Shown: positions 26,378 to 35,598, numbered from the stretch's first letter. The stretch is 64,000 bases of DNA from Pseudoclavibacter chungangensis (GCF_013410545.1 NZ_JACCFV010000001.1:620001-684000); one strand, 5' to 3'. Notes: a model not told the origin generated them from the sequence alone. A program made the numbers and translations.

Positions 26378-27709
26378 ATGGAGCACGTCGACACGATCGT
26401 GGTGGGGGCCGGGGTCGCCGGCCTGACGGCCGCGCGACTGTTGCATCGCGCGGGGCGCCGGGTCGTCATCCTCGAGGCACGGGATCGCGTCGGTGGCCGC
26501 GTCTGGACGGATCGGTCCGACGGCCACATGACCGACCTCGGGGCATCGTGGATCCACGGCATCACCGACAATCCCGTCGCGGCCGCCGCTGCCGCGTTCG
26601 GCATGCGCACCGTCGAGTTCACGGTCGGCGGGTACCAGCCCGACGGGCGGCCGATCGCGCTCCACGACCCCGACGGCACGCGATTGAGCGACGCCGAGGC
26701 GGCCGCGTTCGCGGCGGACGTCCACGCGATCGACGAGGCACTCGTCCCGATCATCGCCCGATCGGCACCGACGGCCTCCTACCGCGAGGTCGCCGAGGAG
26801 GCGCTCGCGGCACAGGACTGGGACGACGAGCGGGCCGAGCGCGCTCGGGAGTACCTCGAACACCGCGCCGAAGAGCAGTACGGCGCGTGGATCGAGGACC
26901 TCGCCGCCCACGGACTCGACGACGATCTCATCGAGGGCGACGAGGTCGTGTTCCCCGACGGCTACGATCGGCTTCCCGAACACCTCGCGCGGGATCTCGA
27001 CGTGCGACTCGGAGCGATCGTGACCCGGGTGACGTGGACGGGAACGGGCGTTGTGGTGCAGCTCGGCGCGGCCGAACTGAGCGCCGACACGTGCATCGTG
27101 ACGGTGCCCGTCGGTGTGCTGCGGTCCGGATCGTTCACGATCGAGCCGCCCCTGCCGGAGCCCGTCGCGGGAGCGCTCGACCGGCTCACCATGAACGACT
27201 TCGAGAAGATCGTGCTGCGCTTCGAGCACCGGTTCTGGGACGACGACGTCTACGTCGTCCGCAGGCAGGGCCCCGCGGCGCGCTGGTGGCACTCCTGGTA
27301 CGACCTGACCCGCCTCGACGGGACGCCGACGCTCCTCACGTTCGCGGCCGGTTCCGCGGCGGTCGCGACGCGTGGCTGGGACGACGAACGCATCGTGTCG
27401 TCGATCCTCGAGCAGTTGCGCGGCATCTACGGCGACCGCGTGACGTCGCCGATCGCGGTCGAGCGGTCCGATTGGCGCGGTGACCCGTTCGCGCGGGGCT
27501 CGTACGCCTACATGACGCTGGGCTCGACGACGGCCGACCACGATGCGCTCGCGACGCCCATCGAGGGCGTGCTGCACCTCGCGGGGGAGGCGACGTGGAC
27601 GGATGATCCCGCGACCGTCACGGGTGCCCTGTGCTCGGGGCACCGAGCGGCCGAGAACGTCCTCGGCGCGACGATCCCGATCGAGTCGCTCTGGGCCCCA
27701 CCCGCTTGA
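26378..27709 (+). CDS. Flavin monoamine oxidase family protein
   Basis: 443 residues. FAD dinucleotide motif at ~7-22 (IVVGAGVAGLTAARLL), then LEARDRVGGRVWTD, and the C-terminal FAD contact HLAGEATWTDDPATVTGA. The substrate domain includes ASWIHG and a FWDDDVYVVRR stretch, common in polyamine or monoamine oxidases. It oxidises an amine to an imine/aldehyde with H2O2 release; the substrate is unknown. Start at the ATG at 26378. Alone between ecfT and a giant hairpin. Confidence 0.9.
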   Translation: MEHVDTIVVGAGVAGLTAARLLHRAGRRVVILEARDRVGGRVWTDRSDGHMTDLGASWIHGITDNPVAAAAAAFGMRTVEFTVGGYQPDGRPIALHDPDGTRLSDAEAAAFAADVHAIDEALVPIIARSAPTASYREVAEEALAAQDWDDERAERAREYLEHRAEEQYGAWIEDLAAHGLDDDLIEGDEVVFPDGYDRLPEHLARDLDVRLGAIVTRVTWTGTGVVVQLGAAELSADTCIVTVPVGVLRSGSFTIEPPLPEPVAGALDRLTMNDFEKIVLRFEHRFWDDDVYVVRRQGPAARWWHSWYDLTRLDGTPTLLTFAAGSAAVATRGWDDERIVSSILEQLRGIYGDRVTSPIAVERSDWRGDPFARGSYAYMTLGSTTADHDALATPIEGVLHLAGEATWTDDPATVTGALCSGHRAAENVLGATIPIESLWAPPA

Positions 27710-27750
27710 CACCCCCTGCCCCTGACACCCCTGCCGCCCCTCCCGCCACA

Positions 27751-27807
27751 AAAAAGCCGGGTTGTTGCTACCGGGCCGCGGGCCAGGTAGCAACAACCCG
27801 GCTTTTT
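27751..27807. terminator. Giant hairpin, copy 1
   Basis: 22-bp perfect stem (AAAAAGCCGGGTTGTTGCTA then CC, and complement) around a 13-nt loop GGGCCGCGGGCCA. The A/T tracts at both edges make it a credible terminator in both directions. Nearly the same sequence recurs at 30112-30164. Confidence 0.85.
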
Positions 27808-27894
27808 CGCGGTTGCCGGGGCGCGCGATCCCATGAGTGCCCGTTTCGCGAGGGCTGTGGTCGCCGGACGCTGGCGCGGGCGGCGCCCCTCGAT

Positions 27895-27910
27895 ATGATG
27901 GTTTCATCAT
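27895..27910. promoter_or_regulatory. Palindrome over the arsR start codon (likely operator)
   Basis: ATGATG-GTTT-CATCAT is a perfect inverted repeat whose right arm includes the first base pair of the regulator's ATG (27909). Its size and position fit a self-repression site for the ArsR-type protein encoded immediately downstream. Confidence 0.6.
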
Positions 27911-28277
27911 GTCGCCAATTCGTCGCGGGAGCCCGATCTACGAGATCAAGGCGAACCTGTTCAAGGGGCTCGCCCACCCGTTCCGCATCCGCATCCTCGA
28001 GCTGCTCTCGGCGTCGCCCGAGGTCGCCGTCTCGAGCATGATCGAGGAGACGGGGCTCGAGGCGTCGCACCTCTCGCAGCACCTCGCGGTGCTGCGGCGC
28101 TATCGGCTCGTGGACTCTGAGCGCCGCGGGAGCACCGTGTACTACCGCCTCGCGCACCCCGAGACCGCCGACATGCTCGCCGTCGCCCGGACCCTCCTCG
28201 TCGCGATCCTCGCCGAGGACGGCGAACGCCTCGACGAGGCGCGCGAACTCGCCCCGGCGGAGCCGGTGCAATCGTGA
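27909..28277 (+). CDS. ArsR-family winged-helix regulator, cysteine-free
   Basis: 122 residues. Winged helix with LFKGLAHPFRIRILELLS, recognition helix LEASHLSQHLAVLRRYRLV and wing SERRGSTVYYRL. The protein has no Cys at all, so it is not a classic thiol-based As/Cd/Zn sensor. It overlaps the SulP transporter start as GTGA, so the pair is one operon, and it probably controls transporter expression through the palindrome on its start codon. The signal may be an anion or another small ligand. Confidence 0.88.
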   Translation: MSPIRRGSPIYEIKANLFKGLAHPFRIRILELLSASPEVAVSSMIEETGLEASHLSQHLAVLRRYRLVDSERRGSTVYYRLAHPETADMLAVARTLLVAILAEDGERLDEARELAPAEPVQS

Positions 28278-30001
28278 CCACGGCCTCGCTCGGCGATCGG
28301 CTCGGCGGCGCCGTGCGGTCGCTGCTCCCGTCGCGGGCCGACTACCGAGACGTACGCCGCACCTGGCGACGCGACCTCCTCGCCGGTGTCACCGTCGGCA
28401 TCGTCGCCCTCCCGCTCGCACTCGGTTTCGGCGTGAGCTCCGGTCTCACGGCCGAGCAGGGGCTCGTCACGGCCATCGTCGCGGGCGTGCTCGCCGCCGT
28501 GTTCGGTGGCTCGAACGTGCAGGTCTCGGGGCCGACCGGCGCCATGGTCGTCGTCCTCGTGCCGATCGTCGCGGCACACGGGCCGCAGACGGTCGCGCTC
28601 GTCAGCATCCTCGCGGGGCTCGTCGTGCTCCTCGCGGGTGTCCTCCGGCTCGGACGCGCCGTGAGTGTGATCCCGTGGCCCGTCATCGAGGGGTTCACGC
28701 TCGGGATCGCGATCATCATCTTCCTGCAGCAGATCCCGTTGCTCACGAGCGCGACGCAGGCGTCGGCCGGGGCACACAGCTCAAACGCCCTCGTCGCGGC
28801 GGTGCAGTCGCTCGTCGAGGCGGACTGGGGTTACGTGCCCTGGGCGGTCGGGGCGGCACTCGTGGTCATCGCGTGCATGGTGCTCGCGCAGCGGCTGCAG
28901 CCGGCCGTGCCGGGATCGATCGTCGGTGTCGTCCTCGTGACGCTCCTGTGCGCGTTCGTCGCGACGCCGCTCGCCGTGATCGGTGCCCTACCGAGCGCGC
29001 TCCCCGCGCCGAGCCTGCCCGACGTCCCGATCAGTGCGTTGCCGGGCCTCGCGGGGGCCGTGCTGACGGTCGCGGCGCTCGCCGCCATCGAATCCCTGCT
29101 CTCGGCACGCGTCGCCGGGTCGCTCGAGGACACCGGCCGGTTCGATGCGGACCGCGAGCTCGTCGGGCAGGGGATCGCTTCGATCGGATCCGGCGTGTTC
29201 GGCGGTATGCCCGCGACCGGTGCCATCGCCCGGACCGCGGTGAACGTCCGCTCCGGTGCGCGAACCCGGCTCGCCGCGATCGTCCATGCCGGGGTCCTGC
29301 TCCTCGTCGTTCTCGCGGTCGCCGGCCCCGTCGGCATGATCCCGCTCGCGGGGCTCGCGGGTGTCCTCATGCTCACGGCGTGGCGCATGGTGCACGCCGG
29401 AACCGTGCGGTCGATCCTCCGATCGACGCGGGCCGACGCGATCGCGTTCGTGCTGACGGCGCTCGTCACGGTCGCCTTCGACCTCGTGATCGCGGTCGCG
29501 ATCGGTGTCGTGTTCGCGGGTGTCGTGGCGATCCGCAACATGGCGGGCGGTACCGCCGCGGTGCTCGAACCCCTTCCGGGAGAGCACGAGTCGGGCGACG
29601 AACGGATCGCGCTCGTGCGCCTCGACGGGCCACTCATCTTCGCGTCGGCCGAGCGGGTCTTCGAGCGGGTCACGGGGCTCGACGGGGTCGCCGTCGTGAT
29701 CCTGCGGGCGTCCCGGATCGAACACGTCGACGCGACGGGTGCGCACGCGCTCGCGGACATCGTCCGGGCGCTCGAACGGCGGGGGATCACGGTCCTGCTG
29801 AAGGGCGTCCGCCCGGCGCACGAGGACCTCTTCCGGCGGATCGGCGTGCTCGGCTCGCTCCGACACCAGAACCACCTCTTCGACGAACTGCCGGACGCGG
29901 TGGCCCACGCGCGGCGGCACGCCGCACAGGGCGCCGCGACCGACCGGTCGACGAGCCGGAACGCCGCGGGGGAGGACGCACAGGACGACGCCCCGGCCTG
30001 A
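28274..30001 (+). CDS. SulP-family anion transporter with STAS domain
   Basis: 575 residues. About 10-14 hydrophobic segments follow a ~35-residue tail. QVSGPTGAMVVVLVPI and GMPATGAIARTAVNVRSGARTR (in two runs) are the conserved SulP substrate-region and helix-10 motifs. Residues ~430-545 form a STAS domain (IALVRLDGPLIFASAERVFE ... IEHVDATGAHALADIV). Family members carry sulfate, bicarbonate or other anions. The GTG start overlaps arsR. Its 3' end faces iolD across the second giant hairpin. Confidence 0.9.
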   Translation: MTTASLGDRLGGAVRSLLPSRADYRDVRRTWRRDLLAGVTVGIVALPLALGFGVSSGLTAEQGLVTAIVAGVLAAVFGGSNVQVSGPTGAMVVVLVPIVAAHGPQTVALVSILAGLVVLLAGVLRLGRAVSVIPWPVIEGFTLGIAIIIFLQQIPLLTSATQASAGAHSSNALVAAVQSLVEADWGYVPWAVGAALVVIACMVLAQRLQPAVPGSIVGVVLVTLLCAFVATPLAVIGALPSALPAPSLPDVPISALPGLAGAVLTVAALAAIESLLSARVAGSLEDTGRFDADRELVGQGIASIGSGVFGGMPATGAIARTAVNVRSGARTRLAAIVHAGVLLLVVLAVAGPVGMIPLAGLAGVLMLTAWRMVHAGTVRSILRSTRADAIAFVLTALVTVAFDLVIAVAIGVVFAGVVAIRNMAGGTAAVLEPLPGEHESGDERIALVRLDGPLIFASAERVFERVTGLDGVAVVILRASRIEHVDATGAHALADIVRALERRGITVLLKGVRPAHEDLFRRIGVLGSLRHQNHLFDELPDAVAHARRHAAQGAATDRSTSRNAAGEDAQDDAPA

Positions 30002-30111
30002 GTCGACGAGGCACACGAAACGCACCGCGCCTCGAAGGCCGCGACCCCCGAATGCGAGCCTGCGGACATGTGAACCCGCGAGTGCGCGAATCGAGGCCAC
30101 CCGCAGCGCAA

Positions 30112-30164
30112 AAAGCCGGGTTGTTGCTACCGGGCCGCGGGCCCGGTAGCAACAACCCGGCTTT
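30112..30164. terminator. Giant hairpin, copy 2
   Basis: 25-bp perfect stem with a GCG loop; the arms share AAGCCGGGTTGTTGCTACC with copy 1. It lies between convergent sulP and iolD, so it ends both transcripts. Together the copies enclose exactly the arsR-sulP operon. Confidence 0.88.
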
Positions 30165-30187
30165 GTTCGGGAAGAGGTCGGAGGGGG

Positions 30188-32062
30188 TCAGAGGTAGAGG
30201 TGCTGGTTCGCCTTCTCCTCGTCGTACTCCGCGCGGGCGCGCTGCGTCGACTCGAGCTCCGACACCTCCGAGACGGGCACGTCCCACCACGCGCCCGAGC
30301 CGCCGAAGCGGCCCTGTGCGTCGACGCGCACGTACACGACACTCGTGCCGTCGTACGCCTTCGCCTCCTCGAGCGCCGCGCGGAACGTGTCGGCCGTGTC
30401 GGCCGTCCACACCTTCGCGCCGTAGCTCGCCGCGTTCGCGGGGAAGTCGACGTCGATGCGTGCGCCGTCGTGGCGGAGGCCCTCGCCGCGCTCGCGGAAG
30501 CGCGTGCCGAACTCCTGCGAGCCGCGCGTCTCCGAGAGCGCCGCGATCGAGCCGTAGCCAGAGTTGTCGACCACGACGAACGTGATCTTCAGGTGCTCCT
30601 GCACGGCCGTCATGATCTCCTGCGAGAGCATGAGGAACGTGCCGTCACCGATGAGGCCGAACACGTGCCGTGTGCGGTCGGCGAGGCCGTTGCCGATCGC
30701 GCCGGGGATCTCGTAGCCCATGCACGAGTTGCCGTACTCGATGTCGTAGCCCTTCGTGCTGCCGGGCCGCCACAGGCGGTGCAGATCACCGGGCATCGAG
30801 CCCGCGGCGTTCACGACGACGTCGCGCTCACCCGCGGCGTCGTTGAGGATGCCGAGCATCTGCGCCTGCGAGAGCGTGGGGCTGTCGTCGAGCTCGATGA
30901 TGCGGTCGATCTCGCTGCGCCACGCGGACGCCGACTCGGTCGTCGCCGCGCGCACCTCGGGGGCGACCGACCAGTCGCCGAGCAGTTCGAGCAACTCGTC
31001 GAGCGTCTCGCGCGCATCGCCGAGGAGCGGCGTCGCGGCCTCCTTGAACGCGTCGATCTCGGCGACGTTGATGTTCACGAACGCCACGTCGGGGTTGCGG
31101 AACAGCGTGTTCGAGGCCGTCGTGAAGTCGGTGTAGCGCGTGCCGATACCGATCACGACGTCGGCCTCGCCCGCGGGCGCGTTCGCGTACACCGAGCCCG
31201 ACGCGCCGAGCGCGCCGAGTGCGAGCTCGTGGGTGTGCGGGAAGGACGCCTTGCCGGCCTGGGTCACGCCGACACCGATGCCGGTGGACTCGGCGAAGCG
31301 CACGAGCGCGTCCGTCGCGTCCGAGTAGATGACGCCGCCGCCCGCGATGATGATCGGCTTCGAGGCGCCGCGGATGAGCTCGGCGGCGCGCCGCAGGGCC
31401 GCGCGGTCGGCGCGGTTGCGGGCGATGTGCCACACGCGGTCGCGGAACAGCGAGGCGGGGAAGTCGTAGGCCTCGGCCTGCACGTCCTGGGGGAGCGCGA
31501 TCGTCACGGCGCCCGTGTCCGCCGGGCTCGTGAGCACGCGCATCGCCTCGAGCAGCGACGGCGCGAGCTGTTCGGGCCGCCAGATGCGGTCGAAGAAGCG
31601 ACTCACGGCACGGAACGCGTCGTTCGCGGTGATGTCGGCGGCGTAGGGCATCTCCTGCTGCTGCAGCACGGCGCCCGTGCTGCGCGTCGCGAACACGTCG
31701 GCCGGGAGGAGCAGCACGGGGAGGTGGTTGACGGTCGCCGTCCCCGCGCCCGTGACCATGTTCGTCGCGCCCGGACCGATGGACGTGCTGACGGCGAGCG
31801 CGCCGAGGCGATTGCGCATCTTCGCGTAGCCGGTGGCGATGTGCACCATGCCCTGCTCGTTGCGGCCCTGGTAGTACGGGAACTCGTCCTGGTACTGGAG
31901 CATCGCCTGGCCGATGCCCGCAACGTTGCCGTGGCCGAAGATGCCGAAGGCGCCGCCGAAGAACTTCTCGGTCACGCCGTCGCGTTCGACGTACTGTGCG
32001 CCGAGGAATCGGATGACGGCCTGGCCGACGGTGAGGCGGACGGTGGATTCGTTGTGCGTCAT
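30188..32062 (-). CDS. iolD: 3D-(3,5/4)-trihydroxycyclohexane-1,2-dione hydrolase
   Basis: 624 residues, close to the family's ~640. ThDP-dependent enzyme that opens the ring in myo-inositol catabolism, giving 5-deoxy-D-glucuronate. N-terminal ThDP region EKFFGGAFGIFGHGNVAGIG. ThDP/Mg motif GLIGDGTFLMLSQEI ... VVVDNSGYGS. C-terminal AWWDVPVSEVS is diagnostic of IolD. Start at the ATG at 32062, 31 bp after iolB, so the two form one operon with iolB first. Confidence 0.95.
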   Translation of the reverse strand: MTHNESTVRLTVGQAVIRFLGAQYVERDGVTEKFFGGAFGIFGHGNVAGIGQAMLQYQDEFPYYQGRNEQGMVHIATGYAKMRNRLGALAVSTSIGPGATNMVTGAGTATVNHLPVLLLPADVFATRSTGAVLQQQEMPYAADITANDAFRAVSRFFDRIWRPEQLAPSLLEAMRVLTSPADTGAVTIALPQDVQAEAYDFPASLFRDRVWHIARNRADRAALRRAAELIRGASKPIIIAGGGVIYSDATDALVRFAESTGIGVGVTQAGKASFPHTHELALGALGASGSVYANAPAGEADVVIGIGTRYTDFTTASNTLFRNPDVAFVNINVAEIDAFKEAATPLLGDARETLDELLELLGDWSVAPEVRAATTESASAWRSEIDRIIELDDSPTLSQAQMLGILNDAAGERDVVVNAAGSMPGDLHRLWRPGSTKGYDIEYGNSCMGYEIPGAIGNGLADRTRHVFGLIGDGTFLMLSQEIMTAVQEHLKITFVVVDNSGYGSIAALSETRGSQEFGTRFRERGEGLRHDGARIDVDFPANAASYGAKVWTADTADTFRAALEEAKAYDGTSVVYVRVDAQGRFGGSGAWWDVPVSEVSELESTQRARAEYDEEKANQHLYL

Positions 32063-32093
32063 TGCAGTGTCTGTGTCTTTCTCGATGGATGGA

Positions 32094-32930
32094 TCAGGGG
32101 CGCGCCGGGACGAAGGGGACGCGCGGGTCGATGCCCGACTCCGCCCAGTCGTCGGCGAGCGCGGCGAGGCTCGGGTCCTGGTGGGCCTGCAGCGTGCGCT
32201 CCGGTGCGGGGCCGGCGAGCACGTTGAGGTAGTAGAGGTCGTGGCCGTGGGCCGCGACGGTCGTGTGGTAGCCCCAGGGGATGAGGCAGATGTCGCCGTC
32301 GCGCACGGGCTCGTCGAGCTCGAAGTCGCGCTCCGGGCCGTAGACGCGCTGGAGGGCCCAGCCGTTCTCGGGATCCCGGAGTCGGTAGTAGTAGGTCTCC
32401 TCGAGCTGGGCCTCCCCGGCGTGGTCGTGCTCGTGCTTGTGGGGCGGGAAGCTCGACCAGTTGCCACCGGGTGTCCACACCTCGACGACGTGGAGGCGGT
32501 CGGCGGGGAACGAGGGCGGCATGAGGGTCGAGACCTGGCGCGAGGCGTTGCCACCGCCGCGGGCCTCGACCGGTAGGTCCTCGGGCGTGACGAGCACGAC
32601 CTCGTGCTTCGTCGTGGCGGGGGCCGCGGCGACGGCGATCTGCGCGCCGGGGCTCGCGGTCAGCTCGACGCGCGTGTCGCGCGGGACGTAGAGCAGGTGG
32701 GCGAGGCCGGCGAACACGTTCTCGCGACCGCCGAAGGTGTACTCGGCGTCGTCAACCGTCGCCGACACCGTCCCCGAGAGGGGGATGAATGCGCGCTCCG
32801 CGCCGTCCGCGGCGAACTCGACGGTCTCGTCGCCGGGCTCGAGCACCTCGAACGACACGTACTCCCAGCCGGCCAGCTCGGGCGTGACGGTCTTCCATTC
32901 GCCGGCGGCGAGGATCTGCGGATTCGTCAT
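32094..32930 (-). CDS. iolB: 5-deoxy-glucuronate isomerase
   Basis: 278 residues. Double cupin enzyme converting 5-deoxy-glucuronate to 2-deoxy-5-keto-gluconate. Metal-site residues appear in FPPHKHEHD and AQLEETYYYRL, and the C-terminal cupin in CLIPWGYHTTVAAHGHDLYYLN. The ATG at 32930 has GAAGGGA upstream. It heads the iolB-iolD operon, behind a large palindrome at 32965-33011. Confidence 0.95.
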   Translation of the reverse strand: MTNPQILAAGEWKTVTPELAGWEYVSFEVLEPGDETVEFAADGAERAFIPLSGTVSATVDDAEYTFGGRENVFAGLAHLLYVPRDTRVELTASPGAQIAVAAAPATTKHEVVLVTPEDLPVEARGGGNASRQVSTLMPPSFPADRLHVVEVWTPGGNWSSFPPHKHEHDHAGEAQLEETYYYRLRDPENGWALQRVYGPERDFELDEPVRDGDICLIPWGYHTTVAAHGHDLYYLNVLAGPAPERTLQAHQDPSLAALADDWAESGIDPRVPFVPARP

Positions 32931-32964
32931 GCGGGGTCCCTTCTGCATCGAACGACGCGACCAA

Positions 32965-33011
32965 CAGATCGTATCGGACAATGGACGAGCTGTCCACGTT
33001 GCGATAATCTG
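32965..33011. promoter_or_regulatory. Extended palindrome upstream of iolB (likely IclR operator)
   Basis: Core TGGAC-GAGCT-GTCCA (32982-32996). Around it, TATCG (32972-32976) mirrors CGATA (33002-33006) and CAGAT (32965-32969) mirrors ATCTG (33007-33011), nearly all centred on 32989. Two IclR regulator genes are adjacent. Confidence 0.65.
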
Positions 33012-33058
33012 TGGTTCGTGGTGAGGTGCCCGCCAGACCATCGACGCCCGATCGTGGC

Positions 33059-33808
33059 TCAGTCGACGCGAGCGGGCAGCAGTGCCGCTTCGCCGCGGAG
33101 CACCCCGGCCAACTCGTCCACCGAGGAGCGGATGTCCTCGGCGAGGCCACCGACGGATAGGCAGCCGACCGTGGTCCCCTCGGCGTCGCGCACGGGCACG
33201 CCGATCGCGCCGATGCCCACCGTGACGTCCTCGTCCGAGGTTGAATGTCCGGTGTCCCGCGTGCGTGCGACATCCGCCCTGAGCTCGTCCGCCGTCGTGA
33301 GGGTCGTCGGGGTGAGGGCCTCGAACGGGGCGTTCGTCAGGTAGTGCTCGACCTCGTCGTCGCTCCGGAATGCGAGGAACGCGCGCCCCGCGGCGCCCGC
33401 GTGCAGCGGGAGCGTGCGGCCGGGGCGGAGGATGAGGACGTCGAGTCCGCGCCCCGGGGCCCAGTCGATGCACACCGCGTGAGTGCCGCGGGGCACGCTC
33501 AGGAACGCCGTCTGTCCCGTGTCCTCGGCGATCCGGTCGAGTGCCGCTCGCCCGTCGCGCCACTCGCGCATGCCGGCGCGACTCGCGTCGGCGAGGCGCA
33601 GCCAGCGCTTGCTGAGGTTGATCCGCCCGTCGTTCGACGGCCGCACGAGGTCGACGGCCTCGAGCCCCGCGGCGAGCCGGTAGACGGTCGGGCGGGGGAC
33701 GTCGATCGCCTCGGCGATCTCGGCAGGGCTCAGTGCGCCGCGCTCGGCCAGGGCATCGAGCAGGTCCTTCGCGTTCGCGAGGACGCGCGTGGGTTTCGTG
33801 GCGCTCAT
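33059..33808 (-). CDS. IclR-family transcriptional regulator (first)
   Basis: 249 residues. N-terminal winged helix (LLDALAERGALSPAEIAEAIDVPRPTVYRLAAGL, read in two parts) and an IclR effector domain from ~75 (TGQTAFLSVPRGTHAVCIDWAP ... LPLHAGAAGRAFLAF ... GIGAIGVPVRDAEGTTVGCLSVGG). Overlaps the second IclR gene as ATGA (33805-33808). The pair probably governs the iolBD and transketolase promoters that flank it. Confidence 0.9.
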   Translation of the reverse strand: MSATKPTRVLANAKDLLDALAERGALSPAEIAEAIDVPRPTVYRLAAGLEAVDLVRPSNDGRINLSKRWLRLADASRAGMREWRDGRAALDRIAEDTGQTAFLSVPRGTHAVCIDWAPGRGLDVLILRPGRTLPLHAGAAGRAFLAFRSDDEVEHYLTNAPFEALTPTTLTTADELRADVARTRDTGHSTSDEDVTVGIGAIGVPVRDAEGTTVGCLSVGGLAEDIRSSVDELAGVLRGEAALLPARVD

Positions 33809-34590
33809 GCCGCCTCGCCGCCCCCCGACGCGCGCGCCGGTTCGAACCCCAGCGCGTCGCTCACGCGTGCCGCCGCGTCCAGGACACGCGTGCGCGTGTT
33901 GAGCGCGGGGTCGAGCAGGCGTCCGCGCACACCGCTGATCGAGAGCGCGGCCTCGACCTCGCCGCGGTGGTTGAAGATCGGTGCCCCCACGGCCGCGATG
34001 CCGGGGGTGACGTCGCCGTCCGAGAGCGCCGTGCCCGATTCGCGGATCTCGTCGATCAGGGCGGTGAGCTCGCGTCGTTCGGTGCCGTTGCGTGTGAGCT
34101 GTGCGATGAGCGCCGTCCGCTCCGCCGCGGGCAGGAAGGCGAGGATGGCCCTCGGGGCCGCGCCGTGATGGAGTTCGAGGGACTTGCCGAGGGCCAGTGC
34201 GAGGCTCCGGACGTCGGAGCCCTCGAAGCGTTCGACGCACACGGCGCGGTCGTCGGCGCGAAGGCACAGGAAGCTCGTGGCGCCGGTCTCGGCGAGGAGC
34301 TTCCGCAGTTCGGGTACGGCCGCCTCGCGGACGCTCAGGCGGTCTTCCACGACGCTGCCGACGCGGAGGAAGTCGAGGCCGAGGCGGAACGTTCCGCGTC
34401 GGCTGCCCGACTCGATCCAGCCGAGGAGCTGGAGGTTCGACAGGATCCGGTAGGTGGAGGAGGTGGGCTCGTCGACCGCGTTCGCGATGCTCGTGGCGCT
34501 CGATTCGCCGGCCTCGCCGAGGTGGCGGAGGACCGCGTCGGCCTTGTCGAGGATCTCGAGTCTCGCCCGTGCTGGCGCATCGTTGTTCAC
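33805..34590 (-). CDS. IclR-family transcriptional regulator (second)
   Basis: 261 residues. Winged helix (ADAVLRHLGEAGESSATSIA ... STYRILSNLQLLGWIESG) and effector domain (TGATSFLCLRADDRAVCVERFEG ... LHHGAAPRAILAFLP ... GIAAVGAPIFNHRGEVEAALSISG). Divergent from the split transketolase genes across a 120-bp region holding a TGGAC-N5-GTCC site. Two unequal IclR proteins made from one transcript could respond to different inositol or sugar intermediates. Confidence 0.9.
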   Translation of the reverse strand: MNNDAPARARLEILDKADAVLRHLGEAGESSATSIANAVDEPTSSTYRILSNLQLLGWIESGSRRGTFRLGLDFLRVGSVVEDRLSVREAAVPELRKLLAETGATSFLCLRADDRAVCVERFEGSDVRSLALALGKSLELHHGAAPRAILAFLPAAERTALIAQLTRNGTERRELTALIDEIRESGTALSDGDVTPGIAAVGAPIFNHRGEVEAALSISGVRGRLLDPALNTRTRVLDAAARVSDALGFEPARASGGGEAA

Positions 34591-34647
34591 GGTGACACTC
34601 TCTCATGGAGTGGACAATGAGTGTGAATACCGTTTCATCTCATTGAA

Positions 34648-34662
34648 TGGACAAACAGTCCG
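34648..34662. promoter_or_regulatory. TGGAC-N5-GTCC site at the transketolase promoter
   Basis: TGGAC-AAACA-GTCCG, the same spacing as the core upstream of iolB. A TATATT -10-like box lies just downstream (34670-34675). An extra half-site TGGAC lies at 34611-34615. Bound protein here would block the promoter. Confidence 0.6.
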
Positions 34663-34710
34663 TTAGGCGATATATTGGTCTCCGATGCACTCGACCAACG
34701 AAGGAACGAC

Positions 34711-35598
34711 ATGACCGCGACCACATCACGGCCCTCGCCGGAGGAGCTCGCCGCCGTCGCGCGGCGCGCCCGATGGCGCATCATCGAGACGGTGACCTCG
34801 AGCAAGGCGGGCCACATCGGTGGGCCCCTCTCGGCGACCGATCTGCTCGTCGCGCTCTACTTCGCCGAGCTCGACATCGATCCCGCCGACCCGAAGAAGA
34901 CCGACCGCGACCGCTTCATCCTCTCCAAGGGGCACTCGGCCATCGGCCTCTACTCGGTGCTCGCGCTGCGCGGCTACTTCCCGGAGGAGGAGCTCGCGAC
35001 GTTCGACCACGGCGACTCGCGCCTGCAGGGCCACCCCGACATGCTGCTCACGCCGGGCGTCGACGCCTCGACCGGCTCGCTCGGCCAGGGGCTCGCGTTC
35101 GGCGCGGGGATCGCCCTCGGTGCGAAGAAGCTCGGACGTGACTTCCACACGTGGGTCATGGTGGGCGACGGCGAGATCGAGGAGGGCATGGTGTGGGAGA
35201 CGGTGCTCTCGGCCCCGCGCTTCGGCCTCGACAACCTGACGCTCATCATCGACCTCAACGGGCTCCAGCAGTACGGCTGGCCCGCCGGCCCCGACGACCG
35301 CTTCGATCGCAGCGAGCCGGTCGGGCACGTCGACCTCGAGCGCGTGTTCACCGGATTCGGCTGGAACGCCCTCTCGATCGACGGGCACGACTTCGACGCG
35401 ATCCTCGGCGCCTTCGACCGCGTCACGGACGACCGCGGCGTCTCCGGGCGCCCGACGGTCATCATCGCGAACACGCGCAAGGGGCGCGGCATCTCCTTCA
35501 CGGAGGGCACCTACAAGTGGCACAACGGCGTCGCGACGGACGAGCAACTGGACCTCGCCCGCACGGAGCTGCTCGGAACGACGGAGGACGCACGATGA
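34711..35598 (+). CDS. Transketolase, N-terminal subunit
   Basis: 295 residues, the ThDP-pyrophosphate half of a split transketolase. Motifs: SKAGHIGGPLSATDLLVALY, LSKGHSAIGLYS, GSLGQGLAFGAGIALG and GDGEIEEGMVWE with DLNGLQQYG as the GDG...N ThDP/Mg motif. Needs the next gene product to form the active site. Split transketolases occur in sugar-catabolic clusters, including apulose-4-phosphate transketolase. ATG at 34711 with GAAGGA upstream. Confidence 0.93.
   Translation: MTATTSRPSPEELAAVARRARWRIIETVTSSKAGHIGGPLSATDLLVALYFAELDIDPADPKKTDRDRFILSKGHSAIGLYSVLALRGYFPEEELATFDHGDSRLQGHPDMLLTPGVDASTGSLGQGLAFGAGIALGAKKLGRDFHTWVMVGDGEIEEGMVWETVLSAPRFGLDNLTLIIDLNGLQQYGWPAGPDDRFDRSEPVGHVDLERVFTGFGWNALSIDGHDFDAILGAFDRVTDDRGVSGRPTVIIANTRKGRGISFTEGTYKWHNGVATDEQLDLARTELLGTTEDAR

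Noticed and set aside
28675..30585. 636-codon plus-strand frame across sulP and iolD ends
   Set aside because: Runs through the giant hairpin and antisense of iolD, is Arg-rich and out of frame with the clear SulP protein.
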